Source of the DNA: Azomonas macrocytogenes
GTDB lineage: Bacteria; Pseudomonadota; Gammaproteobacteria; Pseudomonadales; Pseudomonadaceae
Direction of reading: 5' to 3'
Assembly (NCBI RefSeq): GCF_014191985.1
Contig: NZ_JACHXI010000017.1
Coordinates: 1 to 64,000 of the forward strand
Length of the DNA stretch: 64,000 nucleotides
This document shows, piece by piece, positions 8,781 through 16,730 of the stretch. The notes beneath the pieces were generated by a model that searched no databases, had not been told where the DNA came from, and was given only the letters and a program-made list of their open reading frames with translations. Made by a program: the position numbers and the translations under genes. Position 1 is the first letter of the stretch, and each line of letters opens with the position of its first letter.

Positions 8781-9779
8781 CTATTTGCCATTAATGATGA
8801 CGTTACCCTCAGTATTTTGGCTCAAAGAGATCGGTAAAACCCTGGGTAGTGCGTGGACCAAATCACTGATGTTACGCGTATTGTAGATCCCACCTATGCG
8901 GCTATTTACTGGAGCGCTATCCCCTAAAAGAACCGGCTTGTCGAGGTATTGATTGATCAAAGGCAAGGCTTCGACTAGCGTCAGATTGTTGAGGATCAGC
9001 TTGCCATCTCGCCAAGCCAAAGCGGACTCCGTATCGACAAATTGAACGCTAATATGGGGCATCGATGAAGCGTAGCGGGCTTGCATTCCGGGAGAAAGCA
9101 TGGCGGCCTGTTTAGCCCCGTCTGCATCATTCATGACCTTTACAGATCCCTCTGTGAGGGTAACGATAACCTGATCAGCATATTTCCAGACATTGAATTG
9201 AGTGCCTGTAACCGTAATGCTTCCTTTGCCGGCCTTCACAATGAAAGGCCGAGACATATCTTTGTTTACTTTAAAAAAAGCTTCGCCGTCCGTAAGCGTT
9301 ACGCTTCGATGTTGACGAAAATTCAGGTATGTAAAGGCTGTATTCAGATTCAGCTCGACTTGAGATCCGTCCACCAGCTCAACACGCTGAACGACATTAC
9401 TTGTACTAAAATGCTGATACCAATTTGGCACCAGATCTTTTTGCCAGCCGAACCACCCGCCAACAAATAACGTAACCAGTATGGTGCTGGCCATGGCCAA
9501 CGATGGGCGTAGCCGCGAGCAAAGAGTCCTCGTTAGGGGCCGCTGATAAGATGGAAGTGCGTTAGGGCGCTGGGCTTTCCGTGGTAGCCGCTCGCTAAAA
9601 AACCAAATTTCCTGCATCGCTTTGTATTCTCGCGCATGCACAGGCGAGCTCTTCAACCAATGATCGAATTCTTTTCGCTCCTGATCAGTACATTCTCCTG
9701 AATGTAAACGCATGCACCAGTGAGCAGCCTCGTCGATGATGCTGTCGTTTGTTAGCGGTGCTTTATTTCGGCTCGTCAT
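8781..9779 (-). CDS. fpvR: FecR-family anti-sigma regulator, FpvR-like
   Basis: Membrane regulator of 332 residues that would bind and inhibit an ECF sigma factor until a siderophore receptor signals. Residues about 10-60 are the cytoplasmic anti-sigma segment ('AAHWCMRLHSGECT'), one membrane segment spans about 93-111, and the periplasmic FecR domain covers about 120-250 with 'ELVDGSQVELNLNTAF' and 'VTGTQFNVW'. A small secretin/TonB-like module ends the protein. In P. aeruginosa FpvR controls both PvdS and FpvI. Here neither fpvI nor the fpvA receptor is adjacent, and pvdS is 20 kb away. No PvdS box was found upstream, and the ribosome site before the ATG at 9779 is weak. The assignment to FpvR rests on context. 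Confidence 0.85.
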   Translation of the reverse strand: MTSRNKAPLTNDSIIDEAAHWCMRLHSGECTDQERKEFDHWLKSSPVHAREYKAMQEIWFFSERLPRKAQRPNALPSYQRPLTRTLCSRLRPSLAMASTILVTLFVGGWFGWQKDLVPNWYQHFSTSNVVQRVELVDGSQVELNLNTAFTYLNFRQHRSVTLTDGEAFFKVNKDMSRPFIVKAGKGSITVTGTQFNVWKYADQVIVTLTEGSVKVMNDADGAKQAAMLSPGMQARYASSMPHISVQFVDTESALAWRDGKLILNNLTLVEALPLINQYLDKPVLLGDSAPVNSRIGGIYNTRNISDLVHALPRVLPISLSQNTEGNVIINGK

Positions 9780-10294
9780 GATGCGTACTGATCACTAATT
9801 TTAGATATTTCATGTATTGACACTTAACATAAAATCGAGCATGGAAAAAATTTAAATTTATGTTTCAGAATATATCTCCCATAGAAGATCACACATCAGC
9901 ATCATAAAAATACAATCAATAATTTTAATATATAAATTCAATTTCACACATAGCTCAACATCACAGACACAACACCTATTAAAATCAAAAATTTAAATAT
10001 ATTAATTTACTCACTAAATTAGATATAAATAAATTAAGCCATTTTATTATATATTAAATTATAAATATCTTATTAAACTATATATCCTTTTGAAAAAAAA
10101 CGCCAGCTAACCTTTATAATCTATAAAATGATAATACTCATCTGCTCATCAACCCTGCATCGGCGTCGTTTTCTGTTGCTTCAGCCGCTTCATCGATTTT
10201 CGTTCGCCTCGTCAATTTTCTTTCTTCCAAAAATATCGCCAGCAGTGTTCTGATCCTCCTGCTCTGCTCTAACGCCGGCCTTGAATGTACTACA
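9780..10294. other. Long AT-rich non-coding gap between fpvR and pvdQ
   Basis: No credible gene was found. Bases about 9790-10140 are extremely AT-rich with many short A/T runs. From about 10140 the composition changes abruptly to a pyrimidine-rich, balanced stretch that has no recognisable product in any frame. It contains the divergent promoters of fpvR and pvdQ. No classical Fur site was seen. Confidence 0.6.
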
Positions 10295-10315
10295 TAGATC
10301 GTACCAAGCGATCTA
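10295..10315. repeat. Inverted repeat upstream of the pvdQ promoter
   Basis: Perfect 7-base arms TAGATCG and CGATCTA flank a 7-base spacer, ending 24 bp before the PvdS box of pvdQ. The position fits an operator for an additional regulator, but none is identified. Confidence 0.4.
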
Positions 10316-10339
10316 ATTCACATTCTGCAAGCCTATTTC

Positions 10340-10363
10340 TAAATTGGCAGATATCAACTACGT
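10340..10363 (+). promoter_or_regulatory. PvdS iron-starvation box of pvdQ
   Basis: Plus strand reads TAAAT-N16-CGT exactly, preceded by C, 61 bp upstream of the pvdQ start. Confidence 0.88.
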
Positions 10364-10424
10364 CTTTTGGTAGCGCATTGATGAGTCGCCTCGGCGGCTC
10401 TCTTCATATCCAGAAGGAGCAACC

Positions 10425-12725
10425 ATGCGGATATCCCAGTTCTTTAGAGGGTTGGCATTGTGTTGCCTGGCCGTACCTCTATGGGCGAGCCAGCTTTCTG
10501 CTGATTCGCCTTTTAAAGCGGAAATCAGTTGGTCGTCGCTGGGTATTCCTCACATAGAAGCCCAAAATGACTTTGGACTTGGCTATGGCATCGGTTACGT
10601 CTATGCACGTGATAACTTGTGCCTGTTGGCCGACGAAGTGGTGACGGTCAATGGTGAACGAAGCCGATATTTTGGGCGAAAGGGCGAATCATCTGCCAAG
10701 CAGAACAACATCGAATCCGATCTTTTTTTCCGTTGGCTGAACAGCCCTGAGCGTATACAAACATTTTGGGCTTCACAGACATTGGCCATGCAGCAACGGT
10801 TATCAGGATATGTAGCCGGTTTCAATCGGTACCTGGCCGAAACACCAAGCGAAGTGCTGCCTACAGCCTGTAGACAGGCTGACTGGCTCCGGTCTCTGAA
10901 AGAGAGTGACCTTGTTAGCCTTACACGCCGATTGCTGGTGGAAGGCGGAATTGGGCGTTTTGTGAACCCTTTGCTAGCAGCCTCTCCTCCATCAGAAAGT
11001 GCTACAAACACCACTGCACTTTTGCGTACCGACGCAATGCTATCGAGCATTAACCGGTTCGCGCTTGATCGAGGCAGTAACGCTATTGCAGTGGGCGGCA
11101 CGCTTACCGAAAACAAAAAAGGAAGGCTGTTGGCCAATCCCCATTTTCCCTGGTCGGGCGGAATGCGGTTTTATGAGCTGCATCTAAGCATTCCCGGACG
11201 ACTGGACGTTATGGGCGCTGCATTGCCGGGATTACCAGTTGTGAACATTGGTTTTAATCAACATATGGCCTGGACTCATACCGTTGATAAATCGAGCCAC
11301 TTCACACTCCATCGCCTGGCTCTTGATCCGCAAAATCGCAATCAGTATCTCATTGATGGAGAAAGCCATCCGTTCCAAAAAACAGAGGTGTCTATACAGG
11401 TAAAAGAGCCAAACGGGATGCTTTCAACCGTTTCTCATACATTCTACGAATCATTATTCGGCCCGCTCCTAACGATCCCCGGTTTACTCGATTGGGACGA
11501 TCAACAAACCTTCGCCTTACAAGACGCCAATCTCTCGAATACTCGTGTCTTGCAGCAGTGGGATGAAATCAATCAAGCCACTGATATTAATTCATTACGT
11601 ACGGCTATTTCCCACGTCCAAGGCATTCCTTGGGTGAATACGCTGGCGGTAGATGATAAAGGCAACGCTATCTATATGAATGCGTCTGTCGTGCCACACA
11701 TCCCACCTGAACGTTTGCAAACATGCGTTTTACCTTCGGTTATTGCAACTGGACTACCGGGTCTGGATGGCAGCAAGACAGCATGCGCCTGGCAAGCTGA
11801 TTCCGGCGCCGCTCAACGAGGTATTGTTGCAGCCCGGAATTTACCCGTACTGGTACGGCACGACTTTCTGCAAAACTCCAACGATAGTGCATGGCTGACC
11901 AATCCTCATCAACCACTGGCCGGCTTCTCTCCTTTAATAAGCCAAGAAAGTAAACCGCTGGGAATGCGAGCACGATTTGCACTTTCAGAAATTCTGGCCA
12001 GAAATGGGCAACCGCTGAGTGAAGAATTTCTACAGCGCCTGGTAACCAATGAGCGTGTTTATCTTGCTGACTTGATCCTGGACGATTTGCTGGATTTTTG
12101 CGGCTCGCAGACAGGTAATCTTCGAATATCCTCCGCGTGCTCGGCAATGGCCGCCTGGGATCGACGAGCTGGGTTGGAAAGCAGCCTAGGACTACTGTTT
12201 TTCCAGGCATTTGCCAATGAGTTCCTTGAGGGGGACGGACTTTGGAGATTCCCCTTCGATCCTGCCAAGCCGCTGAATACACCACGAGGTATCGCCTGGC
12301 AACAAGCTGAGGTAGGGCAAAAGATCGAGCAGATACTGGCTAATGCTGCCAGGAAAGTGGCAACGATGGGATTAACCAACCAGGCCAAATGGGGTCAGGT
12401 ACAGTTTATCCATCGAGGAGAACAGAAAATCTCCATTCCAGGAGGCGATGGACGTTTAGGTATTTATAACGCGATCCAGAGCGAATCAGGAATGGAACAC
12501 AACATGGAAGTCATAAGCGGAAGCAGCTACATTCAATTGGTTAGCTTTGACAACCAAGGGCCCGTTGCAAAAGGCCTACTTACCTTTTCGCAGTCAAGCG
12601 ACCCAGACTCGCCTCATTTCAAAGACCAGACGGAGCTTTTTTCAAAACAGGACTGGCAACCGCTACCGTTCACGAAGAATCAAATACAAGCGGACAAAGA
12701 AGTCGAAAAATTACAATTGAAATGA
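10425..12725 (+). CDS. pvdQ: PvdQ, periplasmic N-terminal-nucleophile acylase of pyoverdine maturation
   Basis: Ntn-hydrolase of 766 residues that removes the fatty acyl chain from the pyoverdine precursor in the periplasm; family members also cleave long-chain acyl-homoserine lactones. A signal peptide covers about residues 1-25 ('FFRGLALCCLAVPLW'). The autocatalytic cleavage site is at Gly217-Ser218 within RGSNAIAVGG; the serine becomes the N-terminal nucleophile of the beta chain, matching Ser217 of P. aeruginosa PvdQ. Typical beta-chain motifs follow, such as 'LLANPHFPW' and 'NIGFNQHMAWTHTV'. A strong AGAAGGAG site precedes the ATG. A perfect PvdS box lies upstream and a clear terminator follows, so it is a single-gene unit. 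Confidence 0.96.
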   Translation: MRISQFFRGLALCCLAVPLWASQLSADSPFKAEISWSSLGIPHIEAQNDFGLGYGIGYVYARDNLCLLADEVVTVNGERSRYFGRKGESSAKQNNIESDLFFRWLNSPERIQTFWASQTLAMQQRLSGYVAGFNRYLAETPSEVLPTACRQADWLRSLKESDLVSLTRRLLVEGGIGRFVNPLLAASPPSESATNTTALLRTDAMLSSINRFALDRGSNAIAVGGTLTENKKGRLLANPHFPWSGGMRFYELHLSIPGRLDVMGAALPGLPVVNIGFNQHMAWTHTVDKSSHFTLHRLALDPQNRNQYLIDGESHPFQKTEVSIQVKEPNGMLSTVSHTFYESLFGPLLTIPGLLDWDDQQTFALQDANLSNTRVLQQWDEINQATDINSLRTAISHVQGIPWVNTLAVDDKGNAIYMNASVVPHIPPERLQTCVLPSVIATGLPGLDGSKTACAWQADSGAAQRGIVAARNLPVLVRHDFLQNSNDSAWLTNPHQPLAGFSPLISQESKPLGMRARFALSEILARNGQPLSEEFLQRLVTNERVYLADLILDDLLDFCGSQTGNLRISSACSAMAAWDRRAGLESSLGLLFFQAFANEFLEGDGLWRFPFDPAKPLNTPRGIAWQQAEVGQKIEQILANAARKVATMGLTNQAKWGQVQFIHRGEQKISIPGGDGRLGIYNAIQSESGMEHNMEVISGSSYIQLVSFDNQGPVAKGLLTFSQSSDPDSPHFKDQTELFSKQDWQPLPFTKNQIQADKEVEKLQLK

Positions 12726-12735
12726 AAGGGCATCG

Positions 12736-12761
12736 AGGCTGGCTTGTTTCGCCAGCCTTTT
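12736..12761 (+). terminator. Rho-independent terminator of pvdQ
   Basis: Stem AGGCTGGC / GCCAGCCT with a 7-base loop and a T-run, 11 bp after the pvdQ stop. Confidence 0.85.
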
Positions 12762-12768
12762 GAGAGGC

Positions 12769-13221
12769 TTACACACCAAACGTGAGTTCGCCTTTCATTA
12801 CAGATAAATGCGCTGGGACGGAACAGAAAAAGTGATACTTCTCACCAGTTTCCAGCTTAGATGTATCAATGGTGATGCTATCCCGTTCGCCGCCTCCAAT
12901 CAGTTTGGTATGAGCAATTACTCGAGTGTCGTTTTTTTTCAAATAGCCATTCGCTATACCTGCAGACCAGCCGTCCTGTGCAACCGCTTGCATATCCGCA
13001 GCACGAGTAAGCACCCAGTTATGCCCCATCACTTCTTTAGGCATTTCACCTGAATGAAGCAAAGTGACTGTAAAAGATGAACAGCTTTTTGGGATCGATA
13101 TGAGTTTGCTATCAAAAGTCATTTGATCCGTGCTGGTAATCTCGACTGCACACTTATCCGCAGACCAAGCAGCGAAACTTGACAACATAAGAGCCGCCGC
13201 AGTCAGCATTGGGCGAATCAT
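12769..13221 (-). CDS. azu: Azurin, periplasmic blue copper protein
   Basis: Small periplasmic type-1 copper electron carrier, 150 residues as precursor. A signal peptide of about 20 residues ends at 'FAAWSA', before the mature start DKCAVEI. The copper ligands are in place: MGHNW (Gly45/His46 in standard numbering) and CSVPAHLSVM (Cys112, His117, Met121 with correct spacing). The disulfide pair in DKC and PKSC is present. The ATG at 13221 follows a perfect GGAGG site; an in-frame upstream start would destroy the signal peptide. The gene is transcribed convergently with pvdQ inside the siderophore island, an unusual neighbourhood for azurin. A TTGAT/ATCAG pair upstream has 3-base spacing, so it is not a proper Anr/FNR site. 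Confidence 0.97.
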   Translation of the reverse strand: MIRPMLTAAALMLSSFAAWSADKCAVEITSTDQMTFDSKLISIPKSCSSFTVTLLHSGEMPKEVMGHNWVLTRAADMQAVAQDGWSAGIANGYLKKNDTRVIAHTKLIGGGERDSITIDTSKLETGEKYHFFCSVPAHLSVMKGELTFGV

Positions 13222-13399
13222 AAAAAACCTCCAGTAAAAATGGTTGATTATATCAGAGTCACTTATTGCTCCAATAGCATCATGTACCAAACGACTTTCA
13301 TGCTGGTTGCTTTAGGGAGCATTTAGCACATTGTGTTTGTCGGGGGCTGACTGAAGGTCATTTTGCTATCCTGCAAGCTTATTTTGATCGAGAGGTACA

Positions 13400-13495
13400 A
13401 TAAATGGTCTGAGCCAGGTCCTCTTCTTCAACCGCTGGTTTTCCTCCTGAAACTTCTTGAGCTGGGATACCATCGACGTCTTCATATGATCGACA
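13400..13495 (-). mobile_element. Remnant of an IS3-family OrfA (coiled-coil end of a transposase helper)
   Basis: Reading leftwards from about 13495, one frame gives GVDHMKTSMVSQLKKF followed by QEENQRLKK. This matches the pattern KYGGxxxSxxxQLKxLExENxRLKK at the end of IS3-family OrfA, where the leucine zipper lies. The frame then turns into unrelated sequence, the upstream DNA-binding part is missing, and AT-rich DNA flanks it. It is a decayed fragment, not a gene. No terminal repeats were found. The rest of the 530-bp gap between azurin and the next gene shows nothing recognisable. Confidence 0.45.
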
Positions 13496-13751
13496 CCATA
13501 AATATAATATCAAATCATAAAATAACACCAACGCACTTGAATTCAATTTAATTTTTTCTTGAATATATTCGTTATTAATATATCAATCCCTTTAGCATTT
13601 TTTACTTACTGCCATAAAGCAGCCATACATTCAAAACTGGAACCTCATGAAAAACTCACCGCAGGATCAATCAATAAACAATATCTTCCATTGTAAATAG
13701 TTAGATATATTTTTATTTTCAGGAAACTCCAAATAATAAGGAATTAGTTCG

Positions 13752-14033
13752 ATGATTTCATACCTACCTGCGAAACAGATCCTACAAAATGCTGGAATCA
13801 AAGCCACTCTCATCCGCCTGAAGGTAATCGATGCCTTGCGAAAAGCCACAACCGAGCGGGCCAGAGTACCAATCAAGACATTGCATGGAATACTTGAGCA
13901 AACAGGAACCCCAATATCAAGAATCAGTGTTGGTCAAGTGCTTAGAGGCCTCGTAGCCAGCGGACTAGTGGCTAGAGATGGTCGAGGCTTTTATAAGCTA
14001 GGTACATTTTTCTCGGAGCATTATCCGGAATAG
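13752..14033 (+). CDS. Mini Fur-like winged-helix protein (DNA-binding domain only)
   Basis: A 93-residue protein resembling only the N-terminal winged-helix half of Fur-family repressors: 'LQNAGIKATLIRLKVIDAL' is the Fur first helix, and 'SVGQVLRGLVASGLV' looks like the recognition helix. The metal-binding and dimerisation half is absent, and the frame ends naturally. A Fur-like protein of unknown role (PA2384) adjoins pvdQ in P. aeruginosa, so the position seems conserved. An AAGGA ribosome site precedes the ATG. It could be an iron-island regulator or an antagonist of Fur; that is speculation. No PvdS box was found in front of it. Whether it binds DNA or metal cannot be read from sequence. 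Confidence 0.75.
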   Translation: MISYLPAKQILQNAGIKATLIRLKVIDALRKATTERARVPIKTLHGILEQTGTPISRISVGQVLRGLVASGLVARDGRGFYKLGTFFSEHYPE

Positions 14034-14108
14034 AAAGAGATAATTACGTATAACAATTCATTGAAACCAGACACGAATTAAAACCATCACCATTGAATAA
14101 ATACTTGC

Positions 14109-14125
14109 AGTATGGATTCCATACT
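14109..14125. repeat. Perfect 17-bp palindrome between the Fur-like gene and pvdG
   Basis: Arms AGTATGGA and TCCATACT around a single T. It lies in the 148-bp gap between two converging genes, where promoters are not expected. It could be an operator for an unseen short transcript or a tight hairpin; no T-run follows directly. Confidence 0.5.
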
Positions 14126-14181
14126 ACCCATTGCTCTCTTGGTATAATGATAGTTTTTTAAGTAGATCACTGCATGGAAAG

Positions 14182-14931
14182 TCAGGAACAATGGTGATAG
14201 CAGTCTTTTTTTCGTAGATACCCATCCAAATCCATCTTCAGTTTAACCTGGAGAAGCCGCAACACCTCCGACTCATGTTCATGAATAAAGAAGTGACTGC
14301 CTGGAATCATATCCAGCGAGAACCTACCTTCGCTCTCCAGTTGCCAGGCGATCAGCTGTTCCTGAGTAGCCTTGTCATCCTTACCGCCGAGCACATGAAT
14401 CGGACAGGTCAAACCTGGCCGCTGTCGGTACTGGTAGCGCCCACACATAAGAAAGTCGGCGCGCAAGATCGGTAACGTCAGGCTCATCAACTCCGCATTA
14501 TCCAATACTTCTTGTGGCGTGCCTTGTAGATCGCGAAGTTCCTCGATCAGTTGTTCATCGCTTTTGGGCTTGGCAAAGCCCTGGTTGTAATCATCACGGC
14601 GAGTTGGCGCTGCAGTGCCTGAGGCAAATAACGATACCGGAGAGGAAACACCTGAATCACGCAGCGCGTGAATGATTTCGAAAGCAAGCAAAGCTCCAAG
14701 GCTATGACCAAACAACGCATACGGCCCATCAATGTCACGAATCAGTTCTGCGGCCAGCTGGCTGGCCAAGGCATGCATATCTGTCTGCAAGGGCTCGCCC
14801 AGGCGCGAACCGCGCCCGGGTAATTCCAGCGGACGAATGTTCAACCATTCAGGCAGCTTGCGCCGCCAGCGGCTATAAACCATGGCGCTAGCGCCCGAAT
14901 AAGGTAGGCAGAACACTTGCAAACTGGACAT
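14182..14931 (-). CDS. pvdG: Type II thioesterase of pyoverdine synthesis
   Basis: Editing thioesterase of 249 residues that clears misprimed or stalled acyl groups from NRPS carrier domains. It has the alpha/beta-hydrolase fold, with the nucleophile Ser77 in GHSLG, an aspartate in LGGKDD near 193 and the histidine in PGSHFF near 222. It is the last gene of the operon pvdL-pvdH-mbtH-pvdG, with 9 bp between mbtH and its ATG; GAGG lies 7 bases before the start. The gene order equals that of the P. aeruginosa PA2424/PA2413-PA2411 set. Confidence 0.94.
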   Translation of the reverse strand: MSSLQVFCLPYSGASAMVYSRWRRKLPEWLNIRPLELPGRGSRLGEPLQTDMHALASQLAAELIRDIDGPYALFGHSLGALLAFEIIHALRDSGVSSPVSLFASGTAAPTRRDDYNQGFAKPKSDEQLIEELRDLQGTPQEVLDNAELMSLTLPILRADFLMCGRYQYRQRPGLTCPIHVLGGKDDKATQEQLIAWQLESEGRFSLDMIPGSHFFIHEHESEVLRLLQVKLKMDLDGYLRKKDCYHHCS

Positions 14932-14940
14932 TCCACGTCC

Positions 14941-15189
14941 TCAGTGGATGGCTTGTGTTTCTGCTTCTTTTTTACGCGCCTGCTCTTCCATATGTTTGCG
15001 CAGACTCAGAGGACGCATATCGGTCCAGACTTCTTCTATATAAGCCAGGCACTCTTTTTTGAAACCACTCTTGCCCACGGTACGCCAGCCTTTGGGTATT
15101 TCTTTATAATCAGGCCAGATGGAATATTGCTCTTCGTGATTGACGACTACTTGAAAAATAATATCTTCACGATCAAATACTGAGGTCAT
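14941..15189 (-). CDS. mbtH: MbtH-like NRPS chaperone
   Basis: Small cytosolic protein of 82 residues that binds adenylation domains and is needed for their activity or folding. The family hallmarks are visible: '[15 protein letters not shown]' and '[14 protein letters not shown]'. The ATG at 15189 follows a GGAG site 8 bases upstream; an in-frame upstream start at 15231 would add residues foreign to the family. A C-terminal charged tail ([13 protein letters not shown]) is slightly longer than usual. It probably serves PvdL and the peptide-arm NRPS. Confidence 0.95.
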   Translation of the reverse strand: MTSVFDREDIIFQVVVNHEEQYSIWPDYKEIPKGWRTVGKSGFKKECLAYIEEVWTDMRPLSLRKHMEEQARKKEAETQAIH

Positions 15190-15273
15190 GATTATCGCTC
15201 CACTAATAGTTACGAAAGTTAGAGTCGCCAAGCCGATGGCGATAACCGAAAAACGTATGGGCGTTGTGGAAAA

Positions 15274-16674
15274 TTAACGCGCCGCAACGGCAGCTGAAAG
15301 CGCCTTTCCAAAAATTTGCGATACCTGTTCGACTTGCTCTGCGGTGATGATCAATGGTGGTAGAAAACGTACCACGCAGCCCTGACGGCCACCGAGCTCA
15401 AGGATCAGGCCGCGCTTGAGGCATTCACGTTGGATACGCGACGCCAGCAAGGAATTGAATGGCGGATGTCCAAGAGCATCCACGGGGCCGGCAGGATCGA
15501 CAATTTCCACACCAATCATTAATCCAAGTCCACGGATTTCGCCTAACTCCGGGAAGTACTTTTGAAAGGCGCTCAAGCGCTCACGTAACAGTGCGCCCAT
15601 GTCAGCGGCATGCGAGATCAGATTTTCCGACTCGATGTAACGTATAACGGCCGAACCGGCGGCCATCGCCATTTGATTACCGCGGAAGGTGCCAGCATGG
15701 GCACCCGGCTCCCACTTATCGAATTTATCCTGATAGACAACTACAGACAGTGGCAGGCTGCCACCGATCGCTTTCGACAATACAATCACGTCCGGTACGA
15801 TTTCCGCATGCTCGAAGGCAAACATTTTTCCGGTTCGACCGAAGCCGGATTGGATCTCATCCAGGATCAGTGGTATTCCAGCTGCAGCAGTAAGCTCACG
15901 CAAACCCTGCAGCCATTCTTTGGCAGCGGGAATCATACCGCCCTCGCCTTGTACCGCTTCGACGATCACTGCAGCCGGGGGCAACACCCCACCTTCAGGG
16001 TCGTTCAAGAGATTTTTAATATAATTCAGATTGATTTTGATACCTTCCTGACCGCCCACCCCGAACGGACAGCGATATTCATAGGGATAAGGCAAGAACT
16101 GCACACCTTGGCTGAGCAATGCTCCTAATGGCAGCTTGGCTTTGAGATTACCCATCAGGCTGAGCGCCCCCTGGCTCATCCCGTGATAGCCGCCCTGAAA
16201 GGCCAGTACAGTGCTGCGCCCAGTAGCCGTCCGCACCAGTTTGAGGGCGGCCTCCACTGCATCGGTACCCGTGGGGCCACAGAACTGGATTTTGGCATTT
16301 TTACTGAACGCTGCCGGCAGAACGGCAAATAAGTCCTGAACAAAGCGATCCTTGACCGGAGTGGTGAGATCAAGGGTATGCAGAGGCAATTCGTCCGCCA
16401 GCACCTGGCGGATGGCCTCCACAACGACCGGGTGGTTGTGCCCCAAAGCCAGCGTGCCGGCGCCGGCAAGGCAATCGATAAACCTCCGCCCTTCCATATC
16501 TTCAACATGAATCCCGCGGGCGCGCTTGAGCGCCAAAGGAATGCGTCGTGGGTAACTGCGAGCATTGGATTCCTGCTGCTGCTGCCTCACCAGTAGCGGA
16601 TTATCTTCGAAGTGGAATAGCGCTTCCTCGTCACAGGACGTGACAAGATCAATTTCCGCCGATGCTGAACTCAT
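15274..16674 (-). CDS. pvdH: L-2,4-diaminobutyrate:2-oxoglutarate aminotransferase
   Basis: Class-III PLP aminotransferase of 466 residues. It makes L-2,4-diaminobutyrate from aspartate semialdehyde, which the third adenylation domain of PvdL then loads. Visible landmarks are 'AGAGTLALGHNHP', the PLP-phosphate loop 'GPTGTDAVEAALKL', the cofactor aspartate in ILDEIQSGFGRTGK and the Schiff-base lysine in LSKAIGGSLP. The start ATG follows an AGAGGG site. It lies 56 bp after pvdL, the enzyme that uses its product, and 84 bp before mbtH, all on one strand. Confidence 0.95.
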   Translation of the reverse strand: MSSASAEIDLVTSCDEEALFHFEDNPLLVRQQQQESNARSYPRRIPLALKRARGIHVEDMEGRRFIDCLAGAGTLALGHNHPVVVEAIRQVLADELPLHTLDLTTPVKDRFVQDLFAVLPAAFSKNAKIQFCGPTGTDAVEAALKLVRTATGRSTVLAFQGGYHGMSQGALSLMGNLKAKLPLGALLSQGVQFLPYPYEYRCPFGVGGQEGIKINLNYIKNLLNDPEGGVLPPAAVIVEAVQGEGGMIPAAKEWLQGLRELTAAAGIPLILDEIQSGFGRTGKMFAFEHAEIVPDVIVLSKAIGGSLPLSVVVYQDKFDKWEPGAHAGTFRGNQMAMAAGSAVIRYIESENLISHAADMGALLRERLSAFQKYFPELGEIRGLGLMIGVEIVDPAGPVDALGHPPFNSLLASRIQRECLKRGLILELGGRQGCVVRFLPPLIITAEQVEQVSQIFGKALSAAVAAR

Positions 16675-16730
16675 TTCACTGCCCTCTGCATATCCATGAA
16701 GAATTGCCTGTTTAAAAGCTCAATTGCGCG

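Noticed and set aside
13236-13260. Anr/FNR-like TTGAT...ATCAG upstream of azurin
   Set aside because: Half-sites are separated by 3 bases rather than 4 and one half-site is imperfect.
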